A stretch of 64,000 bases of DNA, from the NCBI GenBank assembly GCA_030549205.1, contig JAUKTV010000006.1:2188501-2252500 (forward strand), written 5' to 3'. Positions 1-10,479 of the stretch are shown in pieces (the stretch's first letter is position 1; every line of letters begins with the position of its first letter). A program made the position numbers and the translations under genes. Origin of the DNA: Apiosordaria backusii. Lineage: Eukaryota; Ascomycota; Sordariomycetes; Sordariales; Lasiosphaeriaceae. The notes beneath the pieces were generated by a model that worked only from the letters and a program-made list of their open reading frames with translations, made no database searches and had not been told where the DNA came from.

Positions 1-419
1 AGCTGTTTTACAAGGCTTTGTCCAACCCGCCGTCGGCGTACGATGTGTTTCGGGATCAGGCTCTGCAGGCGCAGCTGACGAGAGAGGTGCAAGGGGTGTT
101 TGATGTGTTGAAAGGCGGGGTGGACGTGCTCGTGGTGCCGGCCACGACACAGCACCCCACGATTGAGGAGATGGAGGCTGATCCGCTGAGGCTGAATTCA
201 GAGTTGGGGACTTTTACGCATTGCGCAAACGTGGTGGATTTGTGTGGTGTGTCGGTGCCGGCAGGAACGTGGCGTTGGAAGGAAGTGGTCGAAGATGAAG
301 ACACCGAGAGGGAGATGCCTTTTGGGATCACATTTTTAGGCGGGAGTGGGTATGATGCAAAGGTCTTTGATATCGCTGGGGTGTTTGAGGAGGAGATGAG
401 AAACCGGAATGGACTGTGA
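1..419 (+). CDS. Allophanate hydrolase-like amidase, C-terminal part (5' end outside window)
   Basis: The reading frame is open from the window edge (codons in phase with position 3) to TGA at 417-419, giving about 138 residues of a C terminus. The segment VLVVPATTQHPTI, then DPLRLNSELGTFTH and DLCGVSVPAG, matches the end of the amidase-signature domain of allophanate hydrolases, where this loop closes the active site. The catalytic Ser-cisSer-Lys residues would lie upstream and cannot be seen. Known enzymes of this kind split allophanate to ammonia and CO2 in urea use. In fungi that domain may be part of urea amidolyase or a stand-alone amidase, and this fragment cannot tell which. It ends with a short acidic tail (FEEEMRNRNGL). 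It converges on the next gene, which lies on the minus strand. Confidence 0.75.
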   Translation, partial: LFYKALSNPPSAYDVFRDQALQAQLTREVQGVFDVLKGGVDVLVVPATTQHPTIEEMEADPLRLNSELGTFTHCANVVDLCGVSVPAGTWRWKEVVEDEDTEREMPFGITFLGGSGYDAKVFDIAGVFEEEMRNRNGL

Positions 420-730
420 TTCAGTATGTAAGTTGGGCAACATGTAGCTTCTTGGATGCATCGAGCGGAATCTTGGAAGCGAAACGACACACTTGGTAGA
501 TATCAAACGGCTTCTTGGAAACGCCTTACCATGCAGAGGACCCTTTGATGTGATGCACAGAGACATCTTGTGAATAGCCCCTGCCTTGCATCACCAGGTC
601 ATCCTCTGCGTCATGAACAAGCTTTCGCCCGTCTCGGAGTTGAGATGTTTCAGTATTTCCAGTCAAAAATTATACAAATTCATACATCACCTTCAAGATC
701 CCCCGCCGGCGCCATCCCTCCGGAAAATGC
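420..730. other. Convergent intergenic spacer
   Basis: This spacer holds the 3' flanks of two convergent genes. I see no further coding signal. Short overlapping ORFs here have no protein-like composition. Confidence 0.5.
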
Positions 731-1182
731 TCAACATCTCGGAAACTTGGGCGGACCCCCTTTCTTGCCAAAAGCCAACACCAACCACCCAGCAATGAGA
801 CAAACACCCCCAATCGGCGTCACCGGGCCCAAAAACTTGAACTTCTCCGGGTTCAGCGTCAAAGCGTAGATTGAGCCGCTAAACATTGTCATGCCGGCAG
901 TGAAGAGGGACGCGGCGACGGGGTTGCCCGAGGCCATGAGCAGCGCGACAGAGTGGATCAACTTTTCAAGGTGAAAAAAAAAAACATCAGCATAGGTACA
1001 CGGCAGATTGAAATGCGGAGACGGAAAGGATTTACTTGGTACTGGGCGGCAGTGCCCCAGCTCGCCAGCTTGGCCGGGTCGGCAATGCGCTTCTTGAGAC
1101 CGTGAGCGCCGAAGGCACCGAAGCCGACAGCGGTGGCGCCGGAGATGGCAGCGACTTTCCAGAAAAGCGCGCTGCTGGCCAT
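731..1182 (-). CDS. DUF423/TMEM256-like small membrane protein
   Basis: Two exons, 1182-1036 and 961-731, are joined in phase and code for 125 residues. The intron (1035-962) has a GTAAAT donor and an AAG acceptor. The protein starts MASSALFWKVAAISGATAVG and then FGAFGAHGLKKR, the glycine-rich first helix and the conserved AHGL motif of the DUF423 family. Three further hydrophobic helices follow (SVALLMASGNPVAASLF, MTMFSGSIYALTL, TPIGGVCLIAGWLVLA). This fits the four-helix organisation and about 120-residue length of the family, called TMEM256 in animals. The biochemical role of the family is unknown. An in-frame ATG at 1293 would add 37 Ser/Thr/Pro-rich residues. I chose 1182 because homologues begin at the first helix. 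Confidence 0.85.
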
Positions 1183-2266
1183 GGTTGATTGGGTTGGCTT
1201 CGTTTGGGTCTCTAGAGAGGAAGAGGATGAGGATGAAGGAGGGGGAAGAAGGGGGGAGGATTCGTCTTTGGTGGTGGTGGTGTTTGCGGGCATTGTCTTG
1301 GTGATGTTGGATTAAGCTTGTGGGGGCGCGCAGGGAAGGGTTTGTTGGCGTCACTGTGGGGAATTGCAGGGGTGCTGCCGCATGGGCGTTCCAATTGCAT
1401 TTGGATGCCCGTGGCTATTGCCAACTACCTATTTCTTCACACCTTAGGATTATCGTGTATGGCTTATCGACTGGCTTTGAAGACATGACAACCCCCGGGC
1501 CTTTTGAACACGCAACAACTGTCTTTCGATGCCTTTTAAGTACCTTAGGTATCGTTTAGCGCTACCGGGCAATACCCCTACATTCGGCCTTGTTTACATG
1601 TATTTAGCCTTGTAACTATCATCGACTCGAGACTGTCTTTAAGCTCGTCAAGGCTGGGATACCAGAACGAGGGCACTTTGGAATAAAAGTCTGTGCTTAT
1701 GGTCGATGGCCGGCGCTCAGTTCATTGAGTTGTGGTGCCGATTGTTGTTAGGTATTCCGATCATGCCACGCCCTGCGAGTGCATTTCCTCCCTCGACACG
1801 CTACTTCTTCCACATCTTCCAGGTTGGGAGTTTTGATTCTGGAGCAAGAGCCCCGGTCGTCAAGTGGGCCCCTCCCACAATACTTGCCAGGTAGGTACTA
1901 TTCACTGCAAAACCTTCCAGGTTATTCACTCCCCAGCCTTCAATGCCCCGAGGTTTTCACCCGCCAGCCCACACGAGCCAATCAGAGCCCAGAGGAAAGC
2001 AGTCGCACAGCCTTTTTTTTTTCCCAAGCCTTCTAGGTTGCTCTTCCCCCACATTTTATTCCTCTCTCAACTTCTTAAGCCTTGCACTTTCCTTCTTTCA
2101 ATTGAAATTTCTCAACCTCAACACCTCGCAGTCTTCTTCCGGTTGAAATTTCTTAACCTCAACATCTTACCAAAAGTTATAGACTTCTCCCATCCGACTT
2201 CAACTTTTAACAGTACTTTTCACCCGACCCGACCCGATCGACAACAAATCTATCCAGAACATCATC
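1183..2266. other. Intergenic region with two divergent promoters
   Basis: This region contains the upstream flank of the DUF423 gene and a pyrimidine-rich leader (about 1990-2260) ahead of the ATG at 2267. The leader carries an imperfect direct repeat, annotated separately. No gene was recognised in it. Confidence 0.5.
2102..2165 (+). repeat. Imperfect direct repeat in a 5' leader
   Basis: Two 23-nt copies, at 2102-2124 and 2143-2165, both begin TTGAAATTT and continue CTCAACCTCAACA or CTTAACCTCAACA. They differ at one internal base and at the last base. The period is 41 bp. They lie 100-165 bp upstream of the ATG at 2267, in what is probably transcribed leader. Confidence 0.7.
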
Positions 2267-3134
2267 ATGTCTGAAGGAAATCGCGACCACAATCGTGCGA
2301 TTGAGGAGCCTTCCGCTCCTGATTCCATGGTAAGCCGACATGTTGTCTTTTTCTAGCCTCTCACATGACACTGACACGTTTTTTTCCTTCCATAGATCGC
2401 TCAGTGCCAATCTAGAGCCACTCATGGCCAACAGGGTACAATGTCAGAGGTATGTCCATCCATCCGGGGTCAATGCATTCAGGGCAGTACCTCCATTCCA
2501 AATCGTCCTCAGGTTTTGTTGGTCTACAATTCCTGCCCGGGTGAACTGTGTCGCACCGTTCACCACCATGTGTAGAGGCTCGCCCTCGATGATCACGTTT
2601 CAACGGGATGGGACCCGAATGGAGAGCACAATCAGAGCCAAACCCCTTCGGGGGCAGGTCGCGATTCCGGATACCTTTGCCCAGACCTTCTACGTGGCAA
2701 GGTTGCAGGAGAGGGGGTTAGAGCGCGGTGCGACGCAGTGTGGCTCCCTTAGCGATGCGAAAGCAACTGATCAAATCCGTCCTCGCCGGAGCCTTTTGTT
2801 TTCAATTGGAATATGATGGCAGCCAGTTCGAGAGGGCTGGCCGAGGGATGGGGCCACATGGCCGGCTGACTTGTTCATCAAGGATGAAGCAGGCGAAGTG
2901 GGGCACTGATTGGCGCCTCGTCTGTTCCACTTGGGCATACCAGTTCGTTTTCGTGCTGACGGATGGACAATCATCATTTAGGGAGCTCTCGATTCATCCG
3001 TAAGGGACCTGATAGCACTTCGAACCGACGTTGAGTTGTTGAAGAAAGTTATATCGGACCTCAGCCGGAAGCCCGACTTTGCTGGCGCAAAGCGCTCAAG
3101 GACTGAGCAGAAAGGGCTTGTAAGCTGCCATTGA
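2267..3134 (+). CDS. Probable multi-exon hypothetical gene (middle exons unresolved)
   Basis: The ends look coding but no single frame covers the gene. Exon 1 (2267-2329) encodes MSEGNRDHNRAIEEPSAPDS plus M, followed by a clean intron (2330-2395, GTAAGC to CATAG). Exon 2 starts at 2396 (IAQCQSRATHGQQGTMSE) and reaches a second donor, GTATGTCC, at 2450. The last exon probably begins after the TTTAG acceptor at 2979-2981 and reads as a helical, heptad-like segment (SSVRDLIALRTDVELLKKVI) to TGA at 3132-3134. Between 2580 and 2750 one frame is Asp/Asn/Gln-rich (GWDPNGEHNQSQTPSGAGRD) and may be another exon. I recognise no family. Transcript data are needed for the middle exons; frameshifted decay is the alternative. 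Confidence 0.35.
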
Positions 3135-3416
3135 TTGCAGGAGGCTGACAGTCGGCTTTGGGAGGGACTTGGTGTGTGGGTAGTTTTGTTTCGGTGATGG
3201 AGAACGACAAGGGTCATCGACTTCAAGTATCTGGTTGATGACGCCCCTGTGGGCCTGAACAGACGGTTTGATGCTGTGTAGTACATAAAGTAGCTAGTTT
3301 CGAGTATTTAAACAGTGCAGAAACGTCTTGATCAGGATGCTAAAAAGTCCACTTGTATGAGATCTTGATGTCCATGCAACACATGTCTTGAGTGTGGTCT
3401 AAATCGTGCAAATACA

Positions 3417-4109
3417 TTATCTTGGAACATCCCGTTTTCCTCCACCCCCCTGCGTGGCCTGAACGGACCCAGGCTTCAAATAACAATCTGCCAGCATCAC
3501 CCTCTCGTCCAGGCGAATCTCTGGCCATCTAAACATGGCCGTGTCACTGTCCCTCTCTGGTCTGATGGCTTTTATCCTCTTCTCAAATCCTAGTGAGGAC
3601 GTCCTGGCGGGGATACAAGGAGGATTTCTTGCGCCCGACGATCCTTTTGACTGGGGAGTTCTTCTCACGCTGATGCGCTGTTGCTGTTGCTGTTGCTGTT
3701 GTTGTTGGTGTTTCTTTGGCTCTACAAAGCTCAACAACCGCCTTTTCCAGGTGATGATCAGGTGAGTGGTGTAGGGCAGTTGTGGGCTCTGGCTGGCAGG
3801 AGGCATGGTGACGAGGAGGATGTGGGCGATTTCGCTGGTGGATTGATTGTTGGGTGGTTGTTGTCCGTGGTCTGCGGCTGCCTGAATAAGGAGAGGACAG
3901 AGAGATTTGGCGACAAAGGAGGAAGCAGACTCGTCGTCTTTCGGAATATTTTCAAGTCTTTGAAGAAGTTTACGCCTGGGGTGGTTGAGTGGTCGCTTGA
4001 CATCTTCAACTAAGGAGTTGACGACTGAAACGCAAAATGTGAAGGTGGTGATGGCGATGATCAGGGCAGTGAGACCTGATAATGGGGCGAGCTCGGTTGG
4101 GAAGGACAT
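3417..4109 (-). CDS. Hypothetical protein with N-terminal membrane helix and polyQ tract
   Basis: This single ORF encodes 230 residues from ATG at 4109 to TAA at 3417-3419. Upstream codons stay open to 4166 but contain only a TTG, so 4109 is the first ATG. The N terminus (FPTELAPLSGLTALIIAITT and on to CVSVVNSL) is one hydrophobic helix followed by a basic, helical segment. Residues near 135-145 form an uninterrupted glutamine run (CAG/CAA repeat, about 3680-3712 on the plus strand), and the C terminus is Arg/Gly-rich. No family is recognised. The polyQ and low complexity mean the 3' half could be only weakly constrained or could hide an intron. Confidence 0.45.
   Translation of the reverse strand: MSFPTELAPLSGLTALIIAITTFTFCVSVVNSLVEDVKRPLNHPRRKLLQRLENIPKDDESASSFVAKSLCPLLIQAAADHGQQPPNNQSTSEIAHILLVTMPPASQSPQLPYTTHLIITWKRRLLSFVEPKKHQQQQQQQQQQRISVRRTPQSKGSSGARNPPCIPARTSSLGFEKRIKAIRPERDSDTAMFRWPEIRLDERVMLADCYLKPGSVQATQGGGGKRDVPR
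3680..3712. repeat. CAG/CAA trinucleotide repeat (polyQ)
   Basis: A run of TGT/TTG-type triplets on the plus strand reads as about ten consecutive Gln codons on the minus strand inside the hypothetical gene 3417-4109. It is a likely length-variable microsatellite. Confidence 0.8.
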
Positions 4110-5648
4110 GTTGCGGCTTGGAAAGCTATGGACAAAGGGCTGGTGGTTTCTAAATAAAAGATGCAATCAACAAAAGTAAAATAAAAGGAATTCGTATCTC
4201 AACTTAGGTAATGTCTTTGACTCGTGGACGTCGTTAGATTTCGTGATTGTCAAAGGATGACGCGGAAAGAGTGGCCGCAGAAGAATGGAGAACAAACGTA
4301 TTGGTAAACAATGGAAGGATGGTGAGGGTAATTTATCACCTCCCAGGAGCAAATATTTTGTTGCCTGGGATGCCAGCCCCTTTGGTTGTGGTGATGGCTT
4401 CGTTCCCACCGCCACCGCGGTTCCTGATTTAGGTGCCCAGCCTTTCGTGTCTTGATAGCGTCAAAACTCTCCAGCCACTGACATTAGGGGCTGTTTGAAG
4501 CGGCGCCACATGTTTTGTTTGGGTGGACGCAATTGGCATGGTCGTTGCACTAAATCACAAGGTTTGAACCGGACTGGTCTTGGTACCTTGGACATTGGAA
4601 ATTGGATGGCTTTTTCCATACATGTAGGGAAACAAATACTCGAAAGTATGGGTGATGGTTTAAGAGTCAACACCCAGGCCTTCGTCTGTCAGGAATTGCA
4701 CCAGTCTCTAGACTTGTAGGTCTGGGGGTAGTGTCATGTCGTCGTTCCGGCTTTCAAATGTCAACCGTCAGGCAACTCTCATTCCCAACACCACAAATAT
4801 CAATCATAATCACCACCACGGCCTGCCAGAGCTGACTCTCTTTCTTCAAATAGGGAGTCCCCGAAAAATGGAAAAGCGAGTCTCTCGCGGACCTGGTAAC
4901 GAGCGCCGCCTAGGACATGTTGTGAGTGTTTTTGGAAGGCAGTTCTGATTCAAGGTAAGACCCATGAGCTTCCACGCATCCATGGTGGCTTTATCGACCA
5001 CCGCTTTACACCCGCAACTAAAACTCCCATACCCTTCGACTCGCGTTCTGGCCAAAGATTTTATGCCACTCTGAACCACTACTGCGATGCACACAAATGT
5101 GCAACATCAATCTACCACGACGTTTTCATCAGCATTGCCGGCCCGCCGACTTCGCCAACATATACGCCTCAGAAGAGCGCCGAGCGTGGTCAGAGTGATT
5201 TAATTCATCTCCATGTATCCAGTAGATTGCAAGATACAGGCAGAATGCCGCCATCACTAATATTGCGACATGGCTACCCCAATCTTGGCAGGTGTTTTGG
5301 CCGTCGCCTGTTGCCTTGACCGCCTCAGCTGACGGGCGGGTGCCGATGTAACCATCACGACCAGAGAGGCAGGTGCCGAACCGTCGTGACACTGCGTCTT
5401 GGCGGCGTCACCACCCGAGCTTCCCCTCTCATCACACACTCCCGTCTCTCTGCGACATCTTTCGTATTTCCTATCCCCGGCCCAACATGGCAGGTCGCCA
5501 TCCGGTAAGCAGCAGGGATACAGATAGGCCGTCCTCGACAGCAGCCTGGCAGTACTTATTAAAAAGAAGACATGGCCCATGATCTGCGACGTGCTCCTCT
5601 CACCTGGAACCGCACCTCCTCTCCCACAAGGACCGAAACTCTGGCACC
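4110..5648. other. 1.5 kb intergenic region
   Basis: This region separates divergently oriented neighbours. Short ORFs (for example 4736-4948) lack protein-like character and I found no coherent splice chain. It presumably holds the promoter of the M28 aminopeptidase at 5649. Nothing else was recognised. Confidence 0.45.
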
Positions 5649-7190
5649 ATGAAGTTCTCTAGACAAGCGGGTTCAGCCCTGCTGCTGGCATCGACGGCCA
5701 TCGCTACCGATCCCTTGACTGCCGACAGACTCGAGGCCGATATCAAGACGGATGAGTACGACCCCTCACTCTCTATTCTCATTTGAAATGCGGGCAAGGT
5801 GCTAACATCAACCAGGCTGCAGCGCGTCCTATGGAACCTCAATCACATCGCCGACGGTAACGGCGGTAACCGTGCCTTTGGTGAGCCTGGATACAAGGCC
5901 TCAGTCGACTTTGTTGTCGAGCGAGCCCAGGGCCGCTTCCACCCGGAGATGGACACCTTTATCCAGCCCTTCAACCACACGTACGACAAGACGCTTGAGA
6001 TCAAGGTTACGGGCCCCGATGGAGAGGACGTCTTTGTCATTTCTCCCCAGTACAACCCGGCCACCCCTCTCCCTGGTGGCATCACGGCCAGCTTGATCAA
6101 CACCCCGGTCAACGATGAAGACGGAAGCATGTGTGTGGAGAGCGATTGGGACGGCATCGATGCCACGGGAAAGCTGGCGCTGGTCAAGAGAGGCGTGTGT
6201 GCTGTATCGGACAAGTTGAAGTTCGCCAAGGCCAAGGGCGCATTGGGAGTGATTCTCTACAACCAAGCTCCCGGCACCAGCTTTGCCACCCCCACCCTGG
6301 GTGCTGAGAATATCGGACAGCTCGTCCCCGTCGGCATTGTGCCCCTCGAGGTGGGAGAGGCCTGGATCGCCCGGCTCGATGCTGGCGAAGAAGTGGTGGT
6401 GAGCTTATTGGTTGATGCCATCGCCGAGACTCGTGAGACGTGGAATGTCATCTCCGAGACCAAGGAGGGCGATCCCAACAGCGTCATTATGCTCGGTGCC
6501 CATCTTGACAGCGTCCAGCAAGGGCCTGGCGTCAATGATGATGGCAGCGGCACAGCTGCTCTTCTTGAGATCATGGGCGCGGTCAAGAACTACAAGGGCT
6601 TCAAGAACAAGATCAGGTTTGCCTGGTGGGGTGCTGAGGAGAGCGGTCTTGTCGGCTCTCTGTACTATACATCCCAGCTCTCGTCTGCCGAGGCTGACAA
6701 GATCAAGTACTATTTCAACTATGACATGATCGGATCCATTGAGCCGATCTATGCCATTGGGGCTGACGAGAACAGCGGTGTCGGTCCTCAGCTTCTGGAG
6801 GAGTATCTCGTTGCCGAGGGCAAGACAGTCGAACGCGGTGGGTTTGAGGATGGGAACTCAGATTATGTCGGCTTCGTCGAGTTGGGCATTCCCACGGCCA
6901 TGTTGTTCACTGGCGCTGGAGCTCCCTGGGACCCGTGCTACCATCAGGCCTGCGACACGCTCGACAACATCAACTGGGATGCGCTGACGGTCAACACCAA
7001 GGCTGCCGCACGCGCCCTTGCTCGCCTGGCCCATGATCTCTCGGGCGTTCCGCCTCGTGCAAACACGACGCCAAACCTGAGGGGTCGTGCAAAGATGGCG
7101 CAGGAGTTCAGGAAGTGGAAGCGGTTGGCTGAGGAGGGAGCCAGCCACGGAAAGATGTGCTCGCACAAGTCGAAGAAGGTCATTGTTTGA
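5649..7190 (+). CDS. Secreted M28 zinc aminopeptidase with PA domain (Lap2-like)
   Basis: Two exons (5649-5755 and 5816-7190) encode 493 residues; the intron is GTACGA to ACCAG and the junction codon reads Asp-Glu-Leu. A signal peptide (MKFSRQAGSALLLASTAIAT) is followed by a propeptide-like segment, a protease-associated domain (LALVKRGVCAVSDKLKFAKA region) and the M28 catalytic domain. The co-catalytic zinc ligands are visible: His265 and Asp267 in GAHLDSV, the bridging Asp in NDDGSG (276-281), the general base/ligand pair Glu310-Glu311 in GAEESG, Asp339 in NYDMIGS and His412 in YHQACDT. All key residues are present. The family removes N-terminal residues such as leucine from peptides outside the cell, in protein scavenging. 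Length and layout fit the Aspergillus Lap2 type. Confidence 0.93.
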
Positions 7191-7894
7191 GTTTGGGGCG
7201 TGTCTTGCTAGCAAGCGTTGTGATATAGTGTACAATTAAACATTTGCCCACTGTTTGAAATTGGTCGACATGTGTTTGTGGTGGGGCCTTTGTTGACGAT
7301 CTGGGTAAGGGTTGTTGGGAGCAAACAGGTTCCATGTGCTGCTGATCGCGTTCTTTTCCACCCCGCCCTCCCTGCGAGGCAAGTCCTTGGGCTGCGATTT
7401 CGACAACATGAAACCCAACTTCTCGGTGTGCTGCAGCCAGGTAATTTTCGGGTTGTGATCTTTTCATCGGGCTGCTTGTCCATCAACAACTGACAGAAAT
7501 TGCGCGGAAAATCCTTGATGACAACATGAACCGAGGACGATGTCAAACACCATCCTGCCCACGACTGGCGACCACCCCATCTCAAGGAACGGCCAGAGCG
7601 ATGTCGTCGCGGAGCTATACCAATCAAGGACGATAAAATCTCGGAAATGAGGATCAAATTCCAGGAGCATCTTCTCAAGATGCGTTTCTGCGCGACCCGT
7701 CACTCTCTTGCCGACTGGCGATCCGAAGCGCGCCAATCCCAGAACGAACGGAGCATGTTCGGTCGTCGTTGACATGGCATCAATGTCGCCCCTCTCGCCA
7801 TCGGGGCTGGTGCTGTTTTTGTCTTCGGGACTCGGTACTGGACTCCGCCCAAGACGAGGGCAAGGTGGTAGCCAAATTCTTCCAGCATGATTCA

Positions 7895-7900
7895 GGCTAA
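7895..7900 (+). promoter_or_regulatory. Candidate XlnR/XYR1 site GGCTAA
   Basis: The hexamer GGCTAA lies 522 bp upstream of the GH10 xylanase ATG. XlnR/XYR1-type zinc-cluster activators bind GGCTAA/GGCTRR in xylanase promoters. A single hexamer can occur by chance, so this is suggestive only. Confidence 0.3.
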
Positions 7901-8315
7901 TTAGCACGTGGAGATCGAGAAGAAACATCAAGGAATTCCGGGATTTAGGGGTTCGCTAACGGTGTGGGGAACGCTATGAATAGCCCCTGTCGCCAGCTCA
8001 AGCAACATCGCTCGACGTCTTGGCTTCCCGATTCGCACTTACACGGAGCCTCTTCCGAAGAAAACCGGGTCTCGACGCCGTTGAGAGGAGCCCCGTAACG
8101 ATGTCAACACAACGCCCCTGCCACAACCCCATCGGCCAGCGCACATGACATTCGCCTCCATTTCTCCACGATGGCCCCAGGGGGGATCGAACTCGAATCG
8201 ACCGGGTAAAAGGCCTTCAATGCTTCGTCAGGACGCTAGGCAGTGTGGCCCGCGAGCCCCAGATCCCAAATCCGATATTACATGCATCACTGGTCTGGCC
8301 AAGGCAATCTAAGGA

Positions 8316-8321
8316 TATAAA
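8316..8321 (+). promoter_or_regulatory. TATA box of the xylanase gene
   Basis: TATAAA lies 101 bp upstream of the ATG at 8422, a usual distance for strongly induced fungal secreted-enzyme genes. Confidence 0.6.
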
Positions 8322-8421
8322 GCGGCTCAACCAGCCTGCAGCGAACATCACAGTTGCTGTCAACCTCCATCTCGACATACTCGCCCTCCCCCCTCGGTGA
8401 TCCTCCTTCGTCGTCGCCACG

Positions 8422-9783
8422 ATGCATACCAAGGCTGTCCTCGCCGCGCTTCTTGCGCCTGCCGCCGTTTCGGCCCAGCTTCACGAGCTCGCTGTTCGTG
8501 CCGGTCTTCAGTACTTTGGTACTGCACTTCGCGAGGGCGCTCTCAACAGCGATGCCCAGTTCGCTGCCATCCTGCGAGACACCAGGGAATTCGGCCAGAT
8601 TGTGCCTGAGAACGGCCAGAAGTGGGAGTCCACTCAGCCCAGCCGTGGCCAGTTCACCTACGCCCAGGGTGATATCACTGCCAATGAGGCCAAGAGAAAC
8701 TCTCAGTTCCTCCGCTGCCACACTCTTGTTTGGCACAGCCAGCTTCCCTCATGGGGTGAGTCTAGAAATCACTGGCATTCTTTCCGTCACCAAACTAACA
8801 GCAACAAACAGTCTCTTCTGGGTCCTGGACTCGGGACACTTTGACTTCGGTCATTGACACCCACATGGCCAACGTCATGGGCCACTACAAGGGCCAGTGC
8901 GGTCACTGGGACGTTGTCAACGAGGCCATCAACGACGATGGCACGTGGCGTGACAGCGTCTTCTACCGGGTATTCGGCACCGACTACCTCCCTCTCTCTT
9001 TCGAGTTGGCCAAGAAGCACGACCCCAACACCAAGTTGTAAGTGGAGCATCCCGGCTTTTGCCGAAGTTATTTTGCTGATTCTGACCTGGGACTGCAGGT
9101 ACTACAACGACTACAACCTCGAGTACAACGGCGCCAAGACCGACCGTGCCGTGGAGATTGTCCGCATCGTCCAGGCGGCCGGTGCCCCCATTGACGGCGT
9201 CGGCTTCCAGGGCCATTTGATCGTCGGCAGCACGCCCAGCCGCGCCAACCTCGCCACAACCCTCCGCCGCTTCACCAGCCTCGGCGTCGACGTTGCCTAC
9301 ACCGAGCTCGACATCCGCCACTCGTCCCTCCCCGCCAGCTCCGCCGCCCAGGTCACCCAGGGCAACGACTTTGCCAACGTCGTCGGCTCTTGCCTCGACG
9401 TCCCCCGCTGCGTCGGTGTCACCGTCTGGTCCTTCACCGACAAGTACTCCTGGGTTCCCTCCACTTTCAACGGCGCCGGCGATGCCCTCATCTACGACAG
9501 CCAGTTCCGCAAGAAGGCCGCCTGGACCTCCATCTCCAGCGTCCTCGCCGCCAAGGCCACCGGTGCTCCCCCCGTCTCCAGCACCCTCGTTACCGTTACC
9601 ACCACTCGCGCTCCTGTTTCCTCCACCAGCACCGCTGCTCAGGTCACCACCACCGCGGCCCCCACCCAGCCCGAGCAAGTCCGCTGGGGACAGTGCGGTG
9701 GCAACGGCTGGACTGGCCCCACCAGGTGCCAGAGCCCATACACCTGCCAGGTTCAGAACCCTTGGTATAGCCAATGCTTGTAA
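8422..9783 (+). CDS. GH10 endo-1,4-beta-xylanase with C-terminal CBM1
   Basis: Three exons (8422-8755, 8812-9037, 9099-9783) give 414 residues; both introns have canonical GTGAGT or GTAAGT donors and CAG acceptors and restore the frame. After the signal peptide (MHTKAVLAALLAPAAVSAQ) comes a GH10 barrel: the acid/base is Glu149 in WDVVNEA and the nucleophile is Glu256 in YTELDIR, with TLVWHSQLPSW before the first intron as a further family signature. A Ser/Thr/Pro/Val linker (about 330-379) leads to a CBM1 (380-414) with CGGNGWTGPT and the terminal NPWYSQCL aromatic face for cellulose binding. The enzyme cuts internal beta-1,4 bonds of xylan outside the cell while the CBM1 holds it on plant cell walls. 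It likely works with the CE5 esterase at 35053. Confidence 0.96.
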
Positions 9784-10479
9784 GCATGTGGGGGCGTTGT
9801 TGAGTACCAGGGAAAGTTGGAGAAGATAGATCAGGCTTTTGGGTTGTGATGGAGTAGAAATAATTCTCTTGTACGTAATTTACAGCTGGTAGATAGAAAG
9901 ACTGGCAAAAGTGCACATATTCATTATTCAAGAGTTTGACCACTGGATCGGTGATGGCTCCTGATGACTTTAATAGGGATGGTGAAGTGCGTCATTGCAC
10001 TGCTTGGGCTCATCCGCATGATGGTTCTCTGTAAATCGTAAGGTTTAAAATGCAGAGGCAACCAGTGTCCACGGGTACCAAGGATAGTATCAGTTGCAAA
10101 GCTATCCGATACCGTGATTCGCACAGGTTAATAGCTTCGGAAAGATTGTCAAGTCTTTCCGCTTGGAGAACTGGCCAAAAAATTGAACAAAAGCAGCTGG
10201 ACACGGTTCTCAAAACTAAGGTAGGTACAACAAGAATTGCAAATGAGACAAAAAAGGAAGTTAGTTCAGGTATGCGAACGAAAAAGATAACAAAAAAAAC
10301 TCTAATTAAAGAACTGCAATGTGAATGCCCAACGCTGCTCGCAGCTGGGATGAGGGAAATAAAAAGGGGTGTCCACCCAAGCGTCAGGCCAACCATGTCA
10401 GCGGTGTCGGATACCTAGCTGACGGCAATCCTGACGCTGACTGCAGCGACCACTGCCACCGTGCCGGCTGTGAATACGG
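9784..10479. other. Convergent intergenic region
   Basis: This AT-rich spacer lies between the 3' ends of the xylanase and the DUF6604 gene. No coding signal is supported. An antisense-looking open stretch around 10050-10420 has random composition. Confidence 0.5.

Larger units (their letters stand above)
7191..8421. other. 1.2 kb intergenic region, xylanase promoter
   Basis: The region upstream of the GH10 gene contains a GGCTAA hexamer (7895-7900) and a TATA box (8316-8321). A minus-strand ORF (7464-7931, up to 155 codons) has partly protein-like stretches but no recognisable family and no ATG-based support, so I did not call it. Confidence 0.5.

Noticed and set aside
7464..7931. 155-codon minus-strand ORF
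   Set aside because: Parts look protein-like, but there is no recognisable family and no supporting splice or promoter signal.
8160..8215. tRNA-like T-arm (GTTCGATCC on the minus strand)
   Set aside because: The flanking bases do not form a T stem, and no acceptor or anticodon stem can be drawn.
8929..9774. 281-codon minus-strand ORF
   Set aside because: It is a Gly/Ala-rich shadow of the GC-rich xylanase exon on the opposite strand.
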